From contig SFPN01000002.1 in the NCBI GenBank assembly GCA_004551945.1, positions 44,911-108,910 of the forward strand: DNA of 64,000 nt. Direction: 5' to 3'. Below are positions 9,087-20,991 of this stretch, piece after piece. The number at the start of each line of letters is the position of its first letter. Position 1 is the stretch's first letter. The position numbers and the translations under genes are program-made. The notes below the pieces were generated by a model. The model made no database searches. It had not been told where the DNA came from and saw nothing but the letters and a program-made list of their open reading frames with translations. Source of the stretch: Clostridiales bacterium (GTDB lineage Bacteria > Bacillota > Clostridia > Oscillospirales > Oscillospiraceae).

Positions 9087-9187
9087 CAAGGGCACATTCC
9101 TGAACAGAGCGGATTTTTCTCCGGGGTTTTTTGTGTGGTTTTTCAGGGGCAAATTCACAGAATCTTCTTTTTTCTTTTCCGCGGATG

Positions 9188-9196
9188 TGTTATAAT
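9188..9196 (+). promoter_or_regulatory. Extended -10 promoter for secA
   Basis: TGTTATAAT on the plus strand 80 bp upstream of the secA start, with only a T-rich weak -35. The following leader contains a hairpin-capable GCGGTTCACCGC at about 9238-9249. Confidence 0.5.
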
Positions 9197-9274
9197 GCGG
9201 TGAATCTGGGTTTCTATACCCTTTTACCATGCGAAATGCAGCGGTTCACCGCTTTTTGAAAGGATTCTCCAATT

Positions 9275-12025
<2,751 letters not shown>

Positions 12026-12071
12026 GCTCCTGTATCAAGCGCCAACATTGCAAAATCCTGTGAGGTGTTCT

Positions 12072-12890
12072 ATGCCCTTCACCCAGCAAACCAAACACGG
12101 CGTGGTCTTCCACACCGCCGACGCCTTCACCGCCGCCGGAGGAGTAGCCCACGGCTTTGCCTCCCGGCTGGGAGGCGTCAGCACCGGCCCCTGCGCCCAG
12201 CTGAACCTGGGGCTCTCCCGCCACGACCGGCCCGAGGCCGTCCGGGAGAACTACCGCCGCTTCTGCCAGGCCATCGGCACCGACGAGAGAAGCCTGGTGA
12301 TGACCCATCAGGTCCACCAGGACACGGTGCGCACCGCCGCCCGAAGTGATGTGCTGGCCGATCTCTTCGACCCCATCCCCTACGACGCGGACGGTCTCGT
12401 CACCAACCAACCCGGCCTGTGCCTTACCATTTACTACGCCGACTGCATCCCGGTGCTCCTGTACGACCCGGTGAAAAAGGCCATCGCCGCCGTCCACTCC
12501 GGCTGGCGGGGCACCGCCCTGGCCATCGTCCCCAAGGCGGTGGCAAAACTGACCGCCCTTTACGGCAGCGACCCCAAGGATATCCTGGCCGCCATCGGCC
12601 CGGGCATCGGCCCCTGCTGCTTTGAGACCCACAGGGACGTCCCCGACGCCATGGCCGCTCAGCTTGGCCCGGGGGTGCTGGACTTCGTCCGACCCCTGGC
12701 AGAGCCGGGGAAGTTCTCCGTGGACCTGAAGGGCATCCTCACCTGGCAGCTGGCCGGGGCGGGCCTTGCCCGGGAACAGGTGGAGGTTCTCCCCCTGTGC
12801 ACCGGCTGCCACCCGGAGCTCTACTGGTCCCACCGGAAGCTGGGGGACCGGCGGGGCAACCAGGCCGCCATGATCCAGCTTCTCCCCTAA
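12072..12890 (+). CDS. pgeF: Laccase-domain protein / peptidoglycan editing factor PgeF
   Basis: 272 aa from the ATG at 12072, which has GAGGTG 5 bp upstream; a TTG at 12048 is less likely. Family motifs: HGFASRLGGVSTG, VMTHQVHQDTV, DADGLVTNQPGLCLTIYYADCIPVLLYD with the metal-binding Cys, AVHSGWRGT, and GPGIGPCCFE. YfiH/DUF152 family; members cleave aberrant peptidoglycan precursors carrying L-Ser, and some act on purine nucleosides or phenols. It lies 46 bp after secA and is probably co-transcribed with the following M23 peptidase gene. Confidence 0.92.
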   Translation: MPFTQQTKHGVVFHTADAFTAAGGVAHGFASRLGGVSTGPCAQLNLGLSRHDRPEAVRENYRRFCQAIGTDERSLVMTHQVHQDTVRTAARSDVLADLFDPIPYDADGLVTNQPGLCLTIYYADCIPVLLYDPVKKAIAAVHSGWRGTALAIVPKAVAKLTALYGSDPKDILAAIGPGIGPCCFETHRDVPDAMAAQLGPGVLDFVRPLAEPGKFSVDLKGILTWQLAGAGLAREQVEVLPLCTGCHPELYWSHRKLGDRRGNQAAMIQLLP

Positions 12891-12923
12891 CCCAGCGCAA
12901 CCCAGCAAAGGAGGCATCTTTCC

Positions 12924-14648
12924 GTGCGCGGAACGTCCCAAAAACCCCATGACAGCTTAAAAGAGAAGGCCGCCCGCTTCCGCCAAAAGCAGGAGGAAAA
13001 AAGCGCCGCCCATCCCCTGCGCTCCTCCCTGCCCTTTCTGGGCATTGCCGGCGTGATTCTGTCCGGCGCGGTGTTTGTGGCCTCCTGCACCCTCTGCTAC
13101 ACCATCAACGCCCAGGGCCAGTCCGTGGCCTTCTTCCAGGACCAGGCGACCTATAACGCCGCCGTCTCCCAGGCGGAGGCCAAGGCCTCCCGCATTCTGG
13201 AGACCGACTACTCCCTGGACCAGTCCCTCACCCTCAGCACCACCCTGGCTCCCCGGGACCAGATCGAGCCCCTGTCCCAGGTCACCGACTCCATCCTGGA
13301 GACCATCCCTGAGCTGGAGCATGTGTACATCCTGTCCGTGGACGGCACGGTGGTGGGGGCCGCCCAGGACTCTGCCGCCATCACCCAGGCCCTGAACCTG
13401 GTGAAGGAGCACTATACCACCCCCAACACCCTGTCCCTCCAGCTGGACAGCCAGGTGAGCGTGCGCTACGCCTACCTGCCCGCAGAGGCCGGCGTGTCCA
13501 CCGCCCAGGAGCTGGCAGACCTGCTGCTGGCGGAAAGCCCCCGGACCTTTGACTATGTGGTTCAGGAGGGGGACACCCTGGAGAGCCTGCTGGAGCGGTT
13601 CTCCATGACCCAGGAGCGGCTCCAGGAGCTGAACCCCTGGCTGATTCTGGAGTCCCAGACCCCGGCCATGGGCATTGACGAGGAAAAGACCGAGGAAGAA
13701 CAAATCGACCAGGAGGACCTGGCCGCCCTGCTGGCTGCCGAGTTCGGCACGCCCTTAGAGGCCGGTTTCACCCTGACCGTGGAGCAGTCCTGCCCCCTGC
13801 TGGTGGTCTCCACGGTGGAGGAGCAGGAGCTGACCCGCCCCATCGCCCCCCAGCTGGAAACCCAGCCGGACAGCACCATGTTCACCGGGGAGCAGCGGAT
13901 CATCCAGGAGGGGGAGGCCGGTGAGGCCGCCGTCCTGTCCCGGGTGGTCACCCGCTGCGGCGTGCCCATCGCCACCACCGACCTGCGCTCCGTTACGGTT
14001 TCCGAGGCCGTCCCCCTCATTGTGGGCACCGGCACCCAGCCCAAGCCTCAGCTGCCCGACGGCTGCCTGTTCCTGTGGCCGGTGCGGGGCACCATCTCCT
14101 CGGACTATGGCTACCGGTTCATCTTCGGGGAGACCAACTTCCACCGGGGCATCGACATTCCCGCCCCCCTGGGCACCGCCATCAACGCCGCCGCCGACGG
14201 CACGGTGCTCTTCGCCGGGGAGCGGGGGACCTACGGCAACCTGGTGATCGTCTCCCACGCCAACGGCTTTGTTACATACTACGCCCACTGCTCCAAGTTC
14301 CTGGTGCAGGCGGGCGACCAGGTGACCCAGGGCCAGCCCATCGCCGCGGTGGGCTCCACCGGCCGGTCCACGGGGCCCCACTGCCACTTTGAGGTGCGGT
14401 ACCAGAACACCCCCATTGACCCGCTGCTCTACCTGCCCGGGGAGAACAACGCCCCCGCCCGGACCCAGGTTCCTGAGGAGCCGGAAGAGCCCCAGACCCC
14501 GGCGGAGCCTGAGACTCCGGCAGCCCCTGTGGCGCCCGTCCAGCCGGAGACCCCGGCGGAGCCTGCGGCCCCTGCGGAGCCCCAGGACAGCCAGGAGGCG
14601 GCTCCCCCTGCCGGGGAGAGCCCCCAACAGGATGACGGGGAAGCCTGA
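12924..14648 (+). CDS. Membrane-anchored M23 endopeptidase with LysM and G5 domains
   Basis: 574 aa, GTG start with AAAGGAGG upstream. One N-terminal membrane span (about residues 36-58) places the rest outside. LysM-like segment VVQEGDTLESLLERFSM near residue 212, a G5-type region near 300-360 (TMFTGEQRIIQEGEAGE), then peptidase M23 with FHRGID (about 406-411) and HCHFEV (about 486-491), which supply the zinc ligands. The C-terminal 80 residues are a low-complexity Pro/Glu/Ala tail. Likely a peptidoglycan hydrolase of the DD-endopeptidase type. A strong terminator ends the unit. Confidence 0.92.
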   Translation: MRGTSQKPHDSLKEKAARFRQKQEEKSAAHPLRSSLPFLGIAGVILSGAVFVASCTLCYTINAQGQSVAFFQDQATYNAAVSQAEAKASRILETDYSLDQSLTLSTTLAPRDQIEPLSQVTDSILETIPELEHVYILSVDGTVVGAAQDSAAITQALNLVKEHYTTPNTLSLQLDSQVSVRYAYLPAEAGVSTAQELADLLLAESPRTFDYVVQEGDTLESLLERFSMTQERLQELNPWLILESQTPAMGIDEEKTEEEQIDQEDLAALLAAEFGTPLEAGFTLTVEQSCPLLVVSTVEEQELTRPIAPQLETQPDSTMFTGEQRIIQEGEAGEAAVLSRVVTRCGVPIATTDLRSVTVSEAVPLIVGTGTQPKPQLPDGCLFLWPVRGTISSDYGYRFIFGETNFHRGIDIPAPLGTAINAAADGTVLFAGERGTYGNLVIVSHANGFVTYYAHCSKFLVQAGDQVTQGQPIAAVGSTGRSTGPHCHFEVRYQNTPIDPLLYLPGENNAPARTQVPEEPEEPQTPAEPETPAAPVAPVQPETPAEPAAPAEPQDSQEAAPPAGESPQQDDGEA

Positions 14649-14662
14649 ATAAACGCAAAAAG

Positions 14663-14690
14663 GAGCCGGATCAGTTGATCCGGCTCTTTC
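14663..14690 (+). terminator. Rho-independent terminator after the M23 peptidase
   Basis: Perfect 10-bp stem GAGCCGGATC / GATCCGGCTC with loop AGTT followed by TTTCT. Confidence 0.9.
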
Positions 14691-14757
14691 TCGCAGCATA
14701 TTTTTCCCACGAAAGGCGGTACTGCCCTCAAGGCTCTGCCGCCCTCTGCACAGCACG

Positions 14758-14824
14758 CCCAGTGTGCGCACTGGGTGTCAGTCTTTGCCCTGCGGGCAAA
14801 GCCAGCTCCCCCAGAGGGGGAGCT
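14758..14824. repeat. Compound intergenic hairpin repeat
   Basis: Three consecutive perfect hairpins: CCCAGTG-TGCG-CACTGGG (14758-14775), CTTTGCCC-TGC-GGGCAAAG (14783-14801) and AGCTCCCCC-AGA-GGGGGAGCT (14804-14824). The last motif recurs at 44311 and 53502. It lies between convergent genes and may also terminate spoIIP on the minus strand. REP-like in layout. Confidence 0.7.
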
Positions 14825-14849
14825 TAAGGGGTGGGTGGGTATCTCCGCG

Positions 14850-15950
14850 TCATTGGGCCACCCGCTCCAGCAGGACCTTGCCGCAGGCCCGGGCGAAGAG
14901 ACGGGCGCCTGCCAGGGCCTCGTCCAGGGTGTTTCCGTGGCTGCCCACCTCCACCAGCAGGGACCCCTTGGTGAGCTGCTGGTTGAACCGGGCGGTGCGC
15001 AATGTAATGGGCCGGGCCAGCCCCGGCCAGAGGGCGTTCATCTGCCCCTGGATCTCCATGGCCAGGGCCAGGTGCTCCGGCCAGTCGGGGAAGGACGCCC
15101 CCGCGTCGTCAGACCCCACCAGGAGCATCACCTGGGCGGTTTTCACCCCGTCCACCTGGAGCACCGGCTTGTAGATGGTGCCGTCGGTGCCCACCAGGGC
15201 GTCCCGGTGCACGTCCAGCACCATCTGAATGGTGGGGTACTGGGCCAGAATGGCCTCCACCCCCGCCCGGGACCGGTCGTAGGCCCCGTTGTAGGAGGGG
15301 TAGTCGTAGATCTCCGTGTCGTGAATCACCGACAGGCCCATTTCCTCAAAGATTCGCGCGATCTCGTCCCCCACCCGTATGATATTATAGTTGGCGTCCG
15401 TGGTGTGGGCGGTGCCCGTCTCTGTGTAGGGCTCGGTGCCGTCCCGGGCGAAGGATTCCGTTGCGTGGGTGTGCATAATAAGGACCTGGGGCCCGTCCGC
15501 CGCCGGGGAAAAGGACAGGCTGCTCCCTCCCTGGGCCACCGCCTCCAGGTCCACCGTCTTTTCCGTCCGGTTGAACAGGGAGATTCCCCCGGACGTCACA
15601 TAGCCCGCGCCGCTGCCGGTGATGGTGCGCTCCTCCACGTTGTCGGGGGTCACCGCCGCCAGGTTCTGCTCCTCCTCGGCCTCCTCCGGGGCGGTCTCCT
15701 CAGGCTTGGCCTCTTCGCCGGTCCCCGCCGTCCAATGGGCCAGCAGGGCAGACTCCCCCAGCAGCACCCGCTGCCAGAGGGGCGCGGGCCCGTCCGCCCC
15801 CGAAAGGCTGGCCGCCAGGGCGGGCAGGGCGGTCTCCGGAAGAATCCCCGCCGTCACAGCGGCCAGCCACAGGCCCACCAGGGCCAGAAAGCAGGCGGCG
15901 CACCGCCGCAGGAAGCGGCCCCCGGCGGTCCCACGTTTTTTCATTGGCAT
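14850..15950 (-). CDS. spoIIP: Stage II sporulation protein P (SpoIIP)
   Basis: 366 aa from the ATG at 15950 (GAGGAG upstream; a second ATG two codons in is equally possible). An N-terminal membrane span is followed by an acidic low-complexity linker (PEETAPEEAEEEQ) and the SpoIIP amidase/endopeptidase domain: LIMHTHATESF, VLDVHRDA, LLVEVGSHGNTLDEA carry the zinc and catalytic residues. SpoIIP degrades septal peptidoglycan with SpoIID and SpoIIM during engulfment. No gpr neighbour is present here, unlike Bacillus. Marks the organism as a spore former or recent descendant of one. It converges with the M23 gene. Confidence 0.95.
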   Translation of the reverse strand: MPMKKRGTAGGRFLRRCAACFLALVGLWLAAVTAGILPETALPALAASLSGADGPAPLWQRVLLGESALLAHWTAGTGEEAKPEETAPEEAEEEQNLAAVTPDNVEERTITGSGAGYVTSGGISLFNRTEKTVDLEAVAQGGSSLSFSPAADGPQVLIMHTHATESFARDGTEPYTETGTAHTTDANYNIIRVGDEIARIFEEMGLSVIHDTEIYDYPSYNGAYDRSRAGVEAILAQYPTIQMVLDVHRDALVGTDGTIYKPVLQVDGVKTAQVMLLVGSDDAGASFPDWPEHLALAMEIQGQMNALWPGLARPITLRTARFNQQLTKGSLLVEVGSHGNTLDEALAGARLFARACGKVLLERVAQ

Positions 15951-16043
15951 CACGCTCCTCTTGTCCCGGCCTGCGGGGTTTCTGGACTTTATCCTATGCT
16001 CCGCCCGGCCCATTCAGAACCGCCCCCAGAAAGGAGGTCCCCT

Positions 16044-16904
16044 ATGGGTAAGCGCTGGTCATCCCTCATAGACAAGCTCTGGTCCTCCCCTCCCGTGCTC
16101 TTTCTCCGGGAAGGGCTGATGCTCTATTTCAGCCGCCGGATTCCCCAGGCGGCGGCCTGCCTGGCCTACTTCGTGCTGCTGACGGTGTTCCCCGTCCTCA
16201 TCTGCGTGTCCTACCTGCTGGGCCTGGCCAACATCGACGTTGCCAGCCTCATCTCCCAGCTTCAGGCCTTCCTGCCCGACGCCGCCCTGGAGCTGCTGGA
16301 GGGGTACCTGCGCTACGTCTCCTACCACCAGACCACGGGCCTGTTCATCGCGGGACTCATCGGCTGCTGGTTTTCCGCCGCCGCGGCCTACCGGACCATC
16401 GCCCGGGTGATTCTGGACGTGTACGACCAGGTGTCCCAGACCATGCTCCGGGGGATGGTGTCCAGCATCATCTTCCCCTTCGGCCTGCTGCTCACCCTGG
16501 ACCTGTCGGTGCTGGTGGTGGTCACCGGCCAGCGGACCCTTCAGGCTGTGGCGGAGCGCATCCCCTTCCTGGGGCAGTTTCTCTCCCTGTGGTCCTGGAT
16601 TCGGTATGTGCTCCTGTTCGCCGTCTTTCTCCTGTTCATCCTGGCGGTGCTGAACATGGCCGCCCCCTCCGGCACCCCAAGGCTTCCCATGGTGGTCAGC
16701 GGCATCGCCGCCGCCCTGGCCCTGGTGGTCTGCTCGGCGGTGTTCTCCTGGTTCATCGGCCTGTCCTCCCGGTACTCCCTGGTTTACGGCTCCCTCATGT
16801 CCATTGTGGTGCTGCTCATCTGGCTGTACCTCTGCGGGCAGATCCTCTTTCTGGCGGTGGTCTTTACCAGCGTCTGGTACAAAAACCGCAGCCGCCGCCG
16901 GTAA
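16044..16904 (+). CDS. YihY/virulence factor BrkB family membrane protein
   Basis: 286 aa from the ATG at 16044 (AAGGAGG 7 bp upstream); the much longer open frame begins inside the antisense of spoIIP and is not coding there. Six hydrophobic segments. The family region AACLAYFVLLTVFPVLICV near residue 32 and GSLMSIVVLLIWLYLCGQIL near the C-terminus match UPF0761. Function in Firmicutes is not settled; once mis-called ribonuclease BN. A separate promoter follows before gdpP. Confidence 0.9.
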   Translation: MGKRWSSLIDKLWSSPPVLFLREGLMLYFSRRIPQAAACLAYFVLLTVFPVLICVSYLLGLANIDVASLISQLQAFLPDAALELLEGYLRYVSYHQTTGLFIAGLIGCWFSAAAAYRTIARVILDVYDQVSQTMLRGMVSSIIFPFGLLLTLDLSVLVVVTGQRTLQAVAERIPFLGQFLSLWSWIRYVLLFAVFLLFILAVLNMAAPSGTPRLPMVVSGIAAALALVVCSAVFSWFIGLSSRYSLVYGSLMSIVVLLIWLYLCGQILFLAVVFTSVWYKNRSRRR

Positions 16905-16973
16905 ACCGGGCCGGTTTCCTGGAAAAACCGGGGAATTTCACCAGGATTCTCTCCCCGCGGCAAGGGATTTTGG

Positions 16974-17002
16974 TTGTATCCCTTGACCGGATATGGTATA
17001 AT
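16974..17002 (+). promoter_or_regulatory. Sigma-A promoter for gdpP-rplI-dnaB operon
   Basis: TTGTAT (16974-16979), 17-bp spacer, TATAAT (16997-17002), about 60 bp before the gdpP start. Confidence 0.65.
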
Positions 17003-17061
17003 GAACGTTATCCTTTTGTGACTATTTTCCAGCGGCGTTCCGCTGTGTTGGGGGTGCTCTC

Positions 17062-19062
17062 ATGCGTCCGCAAACCATTCACAAGACCCTGGCCCAGATC
17101 ACCGAGACCGGCTTCCGGGTGTTTTTCGCCATCTGCCTGGTCTTTGCCGTGCTCACCGGCCTGTTCAACGTCTGGCTCTCCCTGGGGGAGATCGCCGTGG
17201 TGCTGATCCTCTACCTCTATCTCCACGCGGGCACCACCCGCCGGAAGAACGAGGTGCTGGCCTATCTGGACCACGTGACCAACGGGGTGGACTCCGCCTC
17301 CCGGCGGACCATGATCTCCTCCCCCCTGCCCATCGTGATCTTCCGGCCGGAGACCGACGACATCATCTGGAGCAACGAACGGTTCCTTCACCTGACCGGG
17401 GACCGGGACCATCTCTTTGAAACCAAACTTTCCTCCCTGGTGCCCTCCTTCCAGTCCCAGTGGCTGCTGGACGGGGACCATTGCAGCCCCGAGCCGGTGG
17501 TGGTGGGGGACCGGCAGTATCTGGTCTTCGGCACCCTGGTGAGCACCGGCGGCCAGGACGAGTTTCTGGCCACCACCTACTGGGTGGATGTAACGGAGTA
17601 TGCCGACGCTGCCGCCAAGTACGACGCCACCCGCCCTGTGCTGGCCATCTTCCAGGTGGACAACTACGAGGACCTGGGCAAGGGCCTGGACGAGGGGGAG
17701 CGCTCGGCCCTGCGCACCCAGATCAACAATCTGCTCACCACCTGGCTGGAGCCCTCTCAGGGCATGATCTGCCGGTACGACCGGGACCACTACCTCTTCC
17801 TCATGGAGGCGGGAAAGCTCCAGGACTTCTACCGGCGAAAATTCTCCATTCTGGAGGAGATCCGCCAGATCCAAAGCCCCAACGGGGTGGCCGCCACCCT
17901 GTCCATCGGCATCGGCCGCAACGCCGGGAGTCCCAGGCAGCTGCATGAGTACGCCTCGGTGGCCCTGGACATGGCCCTGAGCCGGGGGGGCGACCAGGTG
18001 GTCATCAAGGACGGGGCGGACTTCTCCTTCATCGGCGGCCGGTCCAAGGAGACCGAGCGCCGCACCAAGGTAAAAAGCCGGGTGGTGGCCTCCGCTCTGT
18101 CGGAGCTGCTGGCCGGAAAGCGCCAGGTGCTCATCATGGGCCACAAGTTCCCGGACCTGGACGTGCTGGGCGCCGCCGCCGGCATGGCCGCCATCGCCCG
18201 GAAGCTGGGCGTGCCCGCCCGGATCGTCCGGGCTCCCTCCTCCTACCCCGCTGAGGACATGGCAAAGCAGCTTTCTGCCCTGCCGGAGTACCGGGGGCTC
18301 TTCGCCGGCCCGGAGGAGGCCCGCCACCTGGCCGGGCCGGACAGCGTGGTCGTGGTGGTGGACACCAACCGCCCCGAGCAGACCCAAATGGCGGAGCTGC
18401 TCACCACCGGGGCCAAGCTCATCGTCATCGACCACCACCGCCGGGCCGCGTCCTACATTGAAAACCCCTCCCTCAGCTTCCACGATCCCTACGCCTCCTC
18501 CGCCAGCGAGCTGGTCACGGAGCTGGTCCAGTACATTCTGGACAGCGGCGACCTGCTGCGCGCCGAGGCGGAGGCTCTGCTGGCGGGCATCGTGCTGGAC
18601 ACCAAGGGCTTCACCATGCGCACCGGCAGCCGGACCTTTGAGACCGCCGCCTTCCTGCGCAAGGCCGGGGCGGACACCGCCCAGGTCAACAAGCTCTTCC
18701 AGAACGACCTGACCCAGACGGTGACCAAGTTCGAGATCATCCAGGGGGCCCAGCCCTACCGGAAGAGCATAGCCATCACCCTCACCGGCAAAAAGGTGGG
18801 CCGGGCCATCGCCGGCCAGGCCGCCGACGAGCTGCTGAACATCGCCGGCATCGAGGCCTCCTTCGTCCTCTTCCCCGAGGACGGGCAGACCTATCTCTCC
18901 GCCCGGTCGGGGAGCAATGTAAACGTGCAGGTGATCAGCGAGATGCTGGGCGGGGGCGGCAACGCCGCCACCGCCGGGGCCCAGTTCCCGGGCAAGACTC
19001 CCGAGCAGGTCCTGCCGGAGCTGAAGGCCGCCATCGACAAATACTTTGACGACGACCAATAA
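17062..19062 (+). CDS. gdpP: Cyclic-di-AMP phosphodiesterase, GdpP family
   Basis: 666 aa. Two N-terminal membrane spans (about 18-60), a PAS-like domain (about 90-180, IVIFRPETDDIIWSNERF), a degenerate GGDEF domain (about 185-320; the GGDEF loop is not intact), then DHH (LIMGHKFPDLDVLGAA, VVVDTNRP, IDHHRRA near 457) and DHHA1 domains (ARSGSNVNVQ near the end). It hydrolyses c-di-AMP to pApA and so tunes osmolyte and cell-wall homeostasis. gdpP-rplI-dnaB is the conserved Firmicute order. The start codon follows its own promoter. Confidence 0.96.
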   Translation: MRPQTIHKTLAQITETGFRVFFAICLVFAVLTGLFNVWLSLGEIAVVLILYLYLHAGTTRRKNEVLAYLDHVTNGVDSASRRTMISSPLPIVIFRPETDDIIWSNERFLHLTGDRDHLFETKLSSLVPSFQSQWLLDGDHCSPEPVVVGDRQYLVFGTLVSTGGQDEFLATTYWVDVTEYADAAAKYDATRPVLAIFQVDNYEDLGKGLDEGERSALRTQINNLLTTWLEPSQGMICRYDRDHYLFLMEAGKLQDFYRRKFSILEEIRQIQSPNGVAATLSIGIGRNAGSPRQLHEYASVALDMALSRGGDQVVIKDGADFSFIGGRSKETERRTKVKSRVVASALSELLAGKRQVLIMGHKFPDLDVLGAAAGMAAIARKLGVPARIVRAPSSYPAEDMAKQLSALPEYRGLFAGPEEARHLAGPDSVVVVVDTNRPEQTQMAELLTTGAKLIVIDHHRRAASYIENPSLSFHDPYASSASELVTELVQYILDSGDLLRAEAEALLAGIVLDTKGFTMRTGSRTFETAAFLRKAGADTAQVNKLFQNDLTQTVTKFEIIQGAQPYRKSIAITLTGKKVGRAIAGQAADELLNIAGIEASFVLFPEDGQTYLSARSGSNVNVQVISEMLGGGGNAATAGAQFPGKTPEQVLPELKAAIDKYFDDDQ

Positions 19063-19115
19063 CAACCGTAAAAAATGGACAACGATCCAAGTGATACAAT
19101 GGAGGTAAACAAACT

Positions 19116-19562
19116 ATGAAAGTCATTTTGCAGCAGGATGTGAAGGGCCACGGCAAGCGGGGCCAGCTGGTGAACGTGTCTGACGGGTACGCCCGGAACT
19201 TCCTGTTCCCCAAGAAGCTGGCCGTCCCCGCCACCGCGGACAACATGAACAAGATGGTCATGCAGGACAAGGCCAAGAAGGCCCAGATGGAGGCCGAAAA
19301 GGCCGAGGCCCAGGCCATCTCCGCCAAGCTCAAGGACGTGGTGGTGAAGATCCCCGCCAAGGCCGGGGCCGGCGGCCGTCTCTTCGGGGCCGTGACCTCC
19401 AAGGAGGTCTCCGAGGCCCTGCAGGAGCAGTTCGGCATCACCATCGCCAAGGCCAAGATCGTCCAGGACGAGCCCATCAAGAGCTACGGCGCTTACCAGC
19501 TCAAGTGCAAGCTGGGCTATGAGATCACCGGCACCCTGCACGTGGAGGTTGTGGAGGGGTAA
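19116..19562 (+). CDS. rplI: 50S ribosomal protein L9
   Basis: 148 aa, normal length. MKVILQQDVKGHGKRGQLV and VSDGYARNFLFPKKLA are the L9 N-terminal 23S rRNA-binding domain; a long central helix of Lys/Ala/Glu (about 45-75) connects to the C-terminal domain beginning near GRLFGAVTSKEV. GGAGGT precedes the ATG. Lies between gdpP and dnaB as in Bacillus and Clostridia. Confidence 0.98.
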   Translation: MKVILQQDVKGHGKRGQLVNVSDGYARNFLFPKKLAVPATADNMNKMVMQDKAKKAQMEAEKAEAQAISAKLKDVVVKIPAKAGAGGRLFGAVTSKEVSEALQEQFGITIAKAKIVQDEPIKSYGAYQLKCKLGYEITGTLHVEVVEG

Positions 19563-19638
19563 TCCCCAAGCAGCCCCATGCCGGGGCGGCCATCCGCCGC
19601 CCGCCCCCCAACGAATTGATGAAACGAGGTGACTGAGC

Positions 19639-20991
19639 ATGGATGAAACCTTACTGCTCCGGCAGGTGCCCCACAGCGTGGAGGCGGAACAGTCGGTGCT
19701 GGGCGCCATGCTCATTGACGCCCGGTGCATCCCTGACGTGGTGGAGTCTCTCACCGGGGAGGACTTTTACTTGCCCGCCAACCGGGACATTTACGAGACC
19801 ATCTACACCATGTTCAACTTCTCCGCCACCATCGACCCGGTGACGGTGCTGGACCAGATGAAGCTCCGGGGGGTTTATGACGAGAACACCTCCCGGAACT
19901 ACATCCTCCAGCTCATGGAGATCACCCCCACCGCCGCGAACGTGAAGGAGTACGTCCGCATCGTCAGGGACAAGGCCCTTCTCCGCCGGGTCTACGAAAC
20001 CGCCGGGGACCTGACCAAGCTGGTCCAGGAGGGCGGGGAGACCGCCCAGGCGGTGCTGGACCTGGCCGAGCAGCGGATCTATGCCATCCGCCAGGGCCGG
20101 AACGTCCAGGGGCTGGAGCCTCTGTCCAAGATTCTGGTGGACGTGTTCGACCGGCTCCAGGAGCTGTCCGTGTCCGGCTCGGACGTGCCCGGCCTTGCCA
20201 CCGGCTTTCTGGACCTGGATCGGACCCTCACCGGCTTTCACCCCTCGGAGCTGATCCTCCTGGCCGCCCGGCCGGGCATGGGCAAGACCTCCTTCGCCCT
20301 GAACGTGCTGCTCCACGCGGGGAAGTTCTCCGGCAAGACGGTGGTCTTCTTCTCCCTGGAAATGAGCCGGGAGCAGCTGGCCACCCGCCTCATTTCCAGC
20401 GAAGCCTTTCTGGACAACAAAAAGCTCATGACCGGCAAGCTCAGCCAGGACGACTGGGACAAGGTGACCCTTGCCTCCACCGCCCTGGCCCACACCACCA
20501 TTTACATCGACGACAACCCCTCCCTGTCGGTGGCGGACATGAACGCCAAGTGCCGCCGGGTGGAAAACCTGGGGCTGGTGGTCATCGACTATCTCCAGCT
20601 GATGCAGTCCTCCGGCGGCCCCACCAGGTACGCCGGGGAAAACCGCCAGCAGGTGGTGGCCGACATCAGCCGGGCCCTGAAAATCATGGCCAAGGAGCTC
20701 CAGGTCCCCGTGCTGTGCCTGTCCCAGCTCTCCCGCGCCAACGAGAGCCGCTCGGACAAGCGGCCCATGCTCTCCGACCTTCGTGAGTCCGGCGCCATCG
20801 AGCAGGACGCCGACGTGGTCATGTTCCTCTACCGGGACGACTACTACAACAAAGACAGCGACAAGCGCAACCAGGCCGAGTGCATCATCGCCAAGAACCG
20901 CCGGGGGGAGACCACCACCATCCCCCTCCAGTGGCTGCCTGAGTTCACCGCTTTCTCCAACGTGGAGCGCAACTATGAAGAGCCCTACTGA
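19639..20991 (+). CDS. dnaB: Replicative DNA helicase DnaB
   Basis: 450 aa. N-terminal DnaG-interacting domain (PHSVEAEQSVLGAML), linker helix, then a RecA-like motor: Walker A ARPGMGKTSFALN near residue 210, Walker B VVIDYLQLM near 315, and LSQLSRANE / LSDLRESGAIEQDADVV. The hexameric helicase unwinds DNA ahead of the replisome. The last 17 bp overlap tilS. Confidence 0.98.
   Translation: MDETLLLRQVPHSVEAEQSVLGAMLIDARCIPDVVESLTGEDFYLPANRDIYETIYTMFNFSATIDPVTVLDQMKLRGVYDENTSRNYILQLMEITPTAANVKEYVRIVRDKALLRRVYETAGDLTKLVQEGGETAQAVLDLAEQRIYAIRQGRNVQGLEPLSKILVDVFDRLQELSVSGSDVPGLATGFLDLDRTLTGFHPSELILLAARPGMGKTSFALNVLLHAGKFSGKTVVFFSLEMSREQLATRLISSEAFLDNKKLMTGKLSQDDWDKVTLASTALAHTTIYIDDNPSLSVADMNAKCRRVENLGLVVIDYLQLMQSSGGPTRYAGENRQQVVADISRALKIMAKELQVPVLCLSQLSRANESRSDKRPMLSDLRESGAIEQDADVVMFLYRDDYYNKDSDKRNQAECIIAKNRRGETTTIPLQWLPEFTAFSNVERNYEEPY

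Noticed and set aside
14783..14824. Possible CRISPR-like or tandem repeat array
   Set aside because: The units are different palindromes, not direct repeats with spacers; they fit a REP-like element.
14775..16043. Upstream extension of the yihY frame by about 420 codons
   Set aside because: It runs antisense to spoIIP and has no protein-like features; the ATG at 16044 has a perfect AAGGAGG.
20783..20974. Earlier start for tilS
   Set aside because: This part is an out-of-frame reading of dnaB (Ser/Thr/Pro-rich); the TilS N-terminus with SGGADS follows the ATG at 20975.
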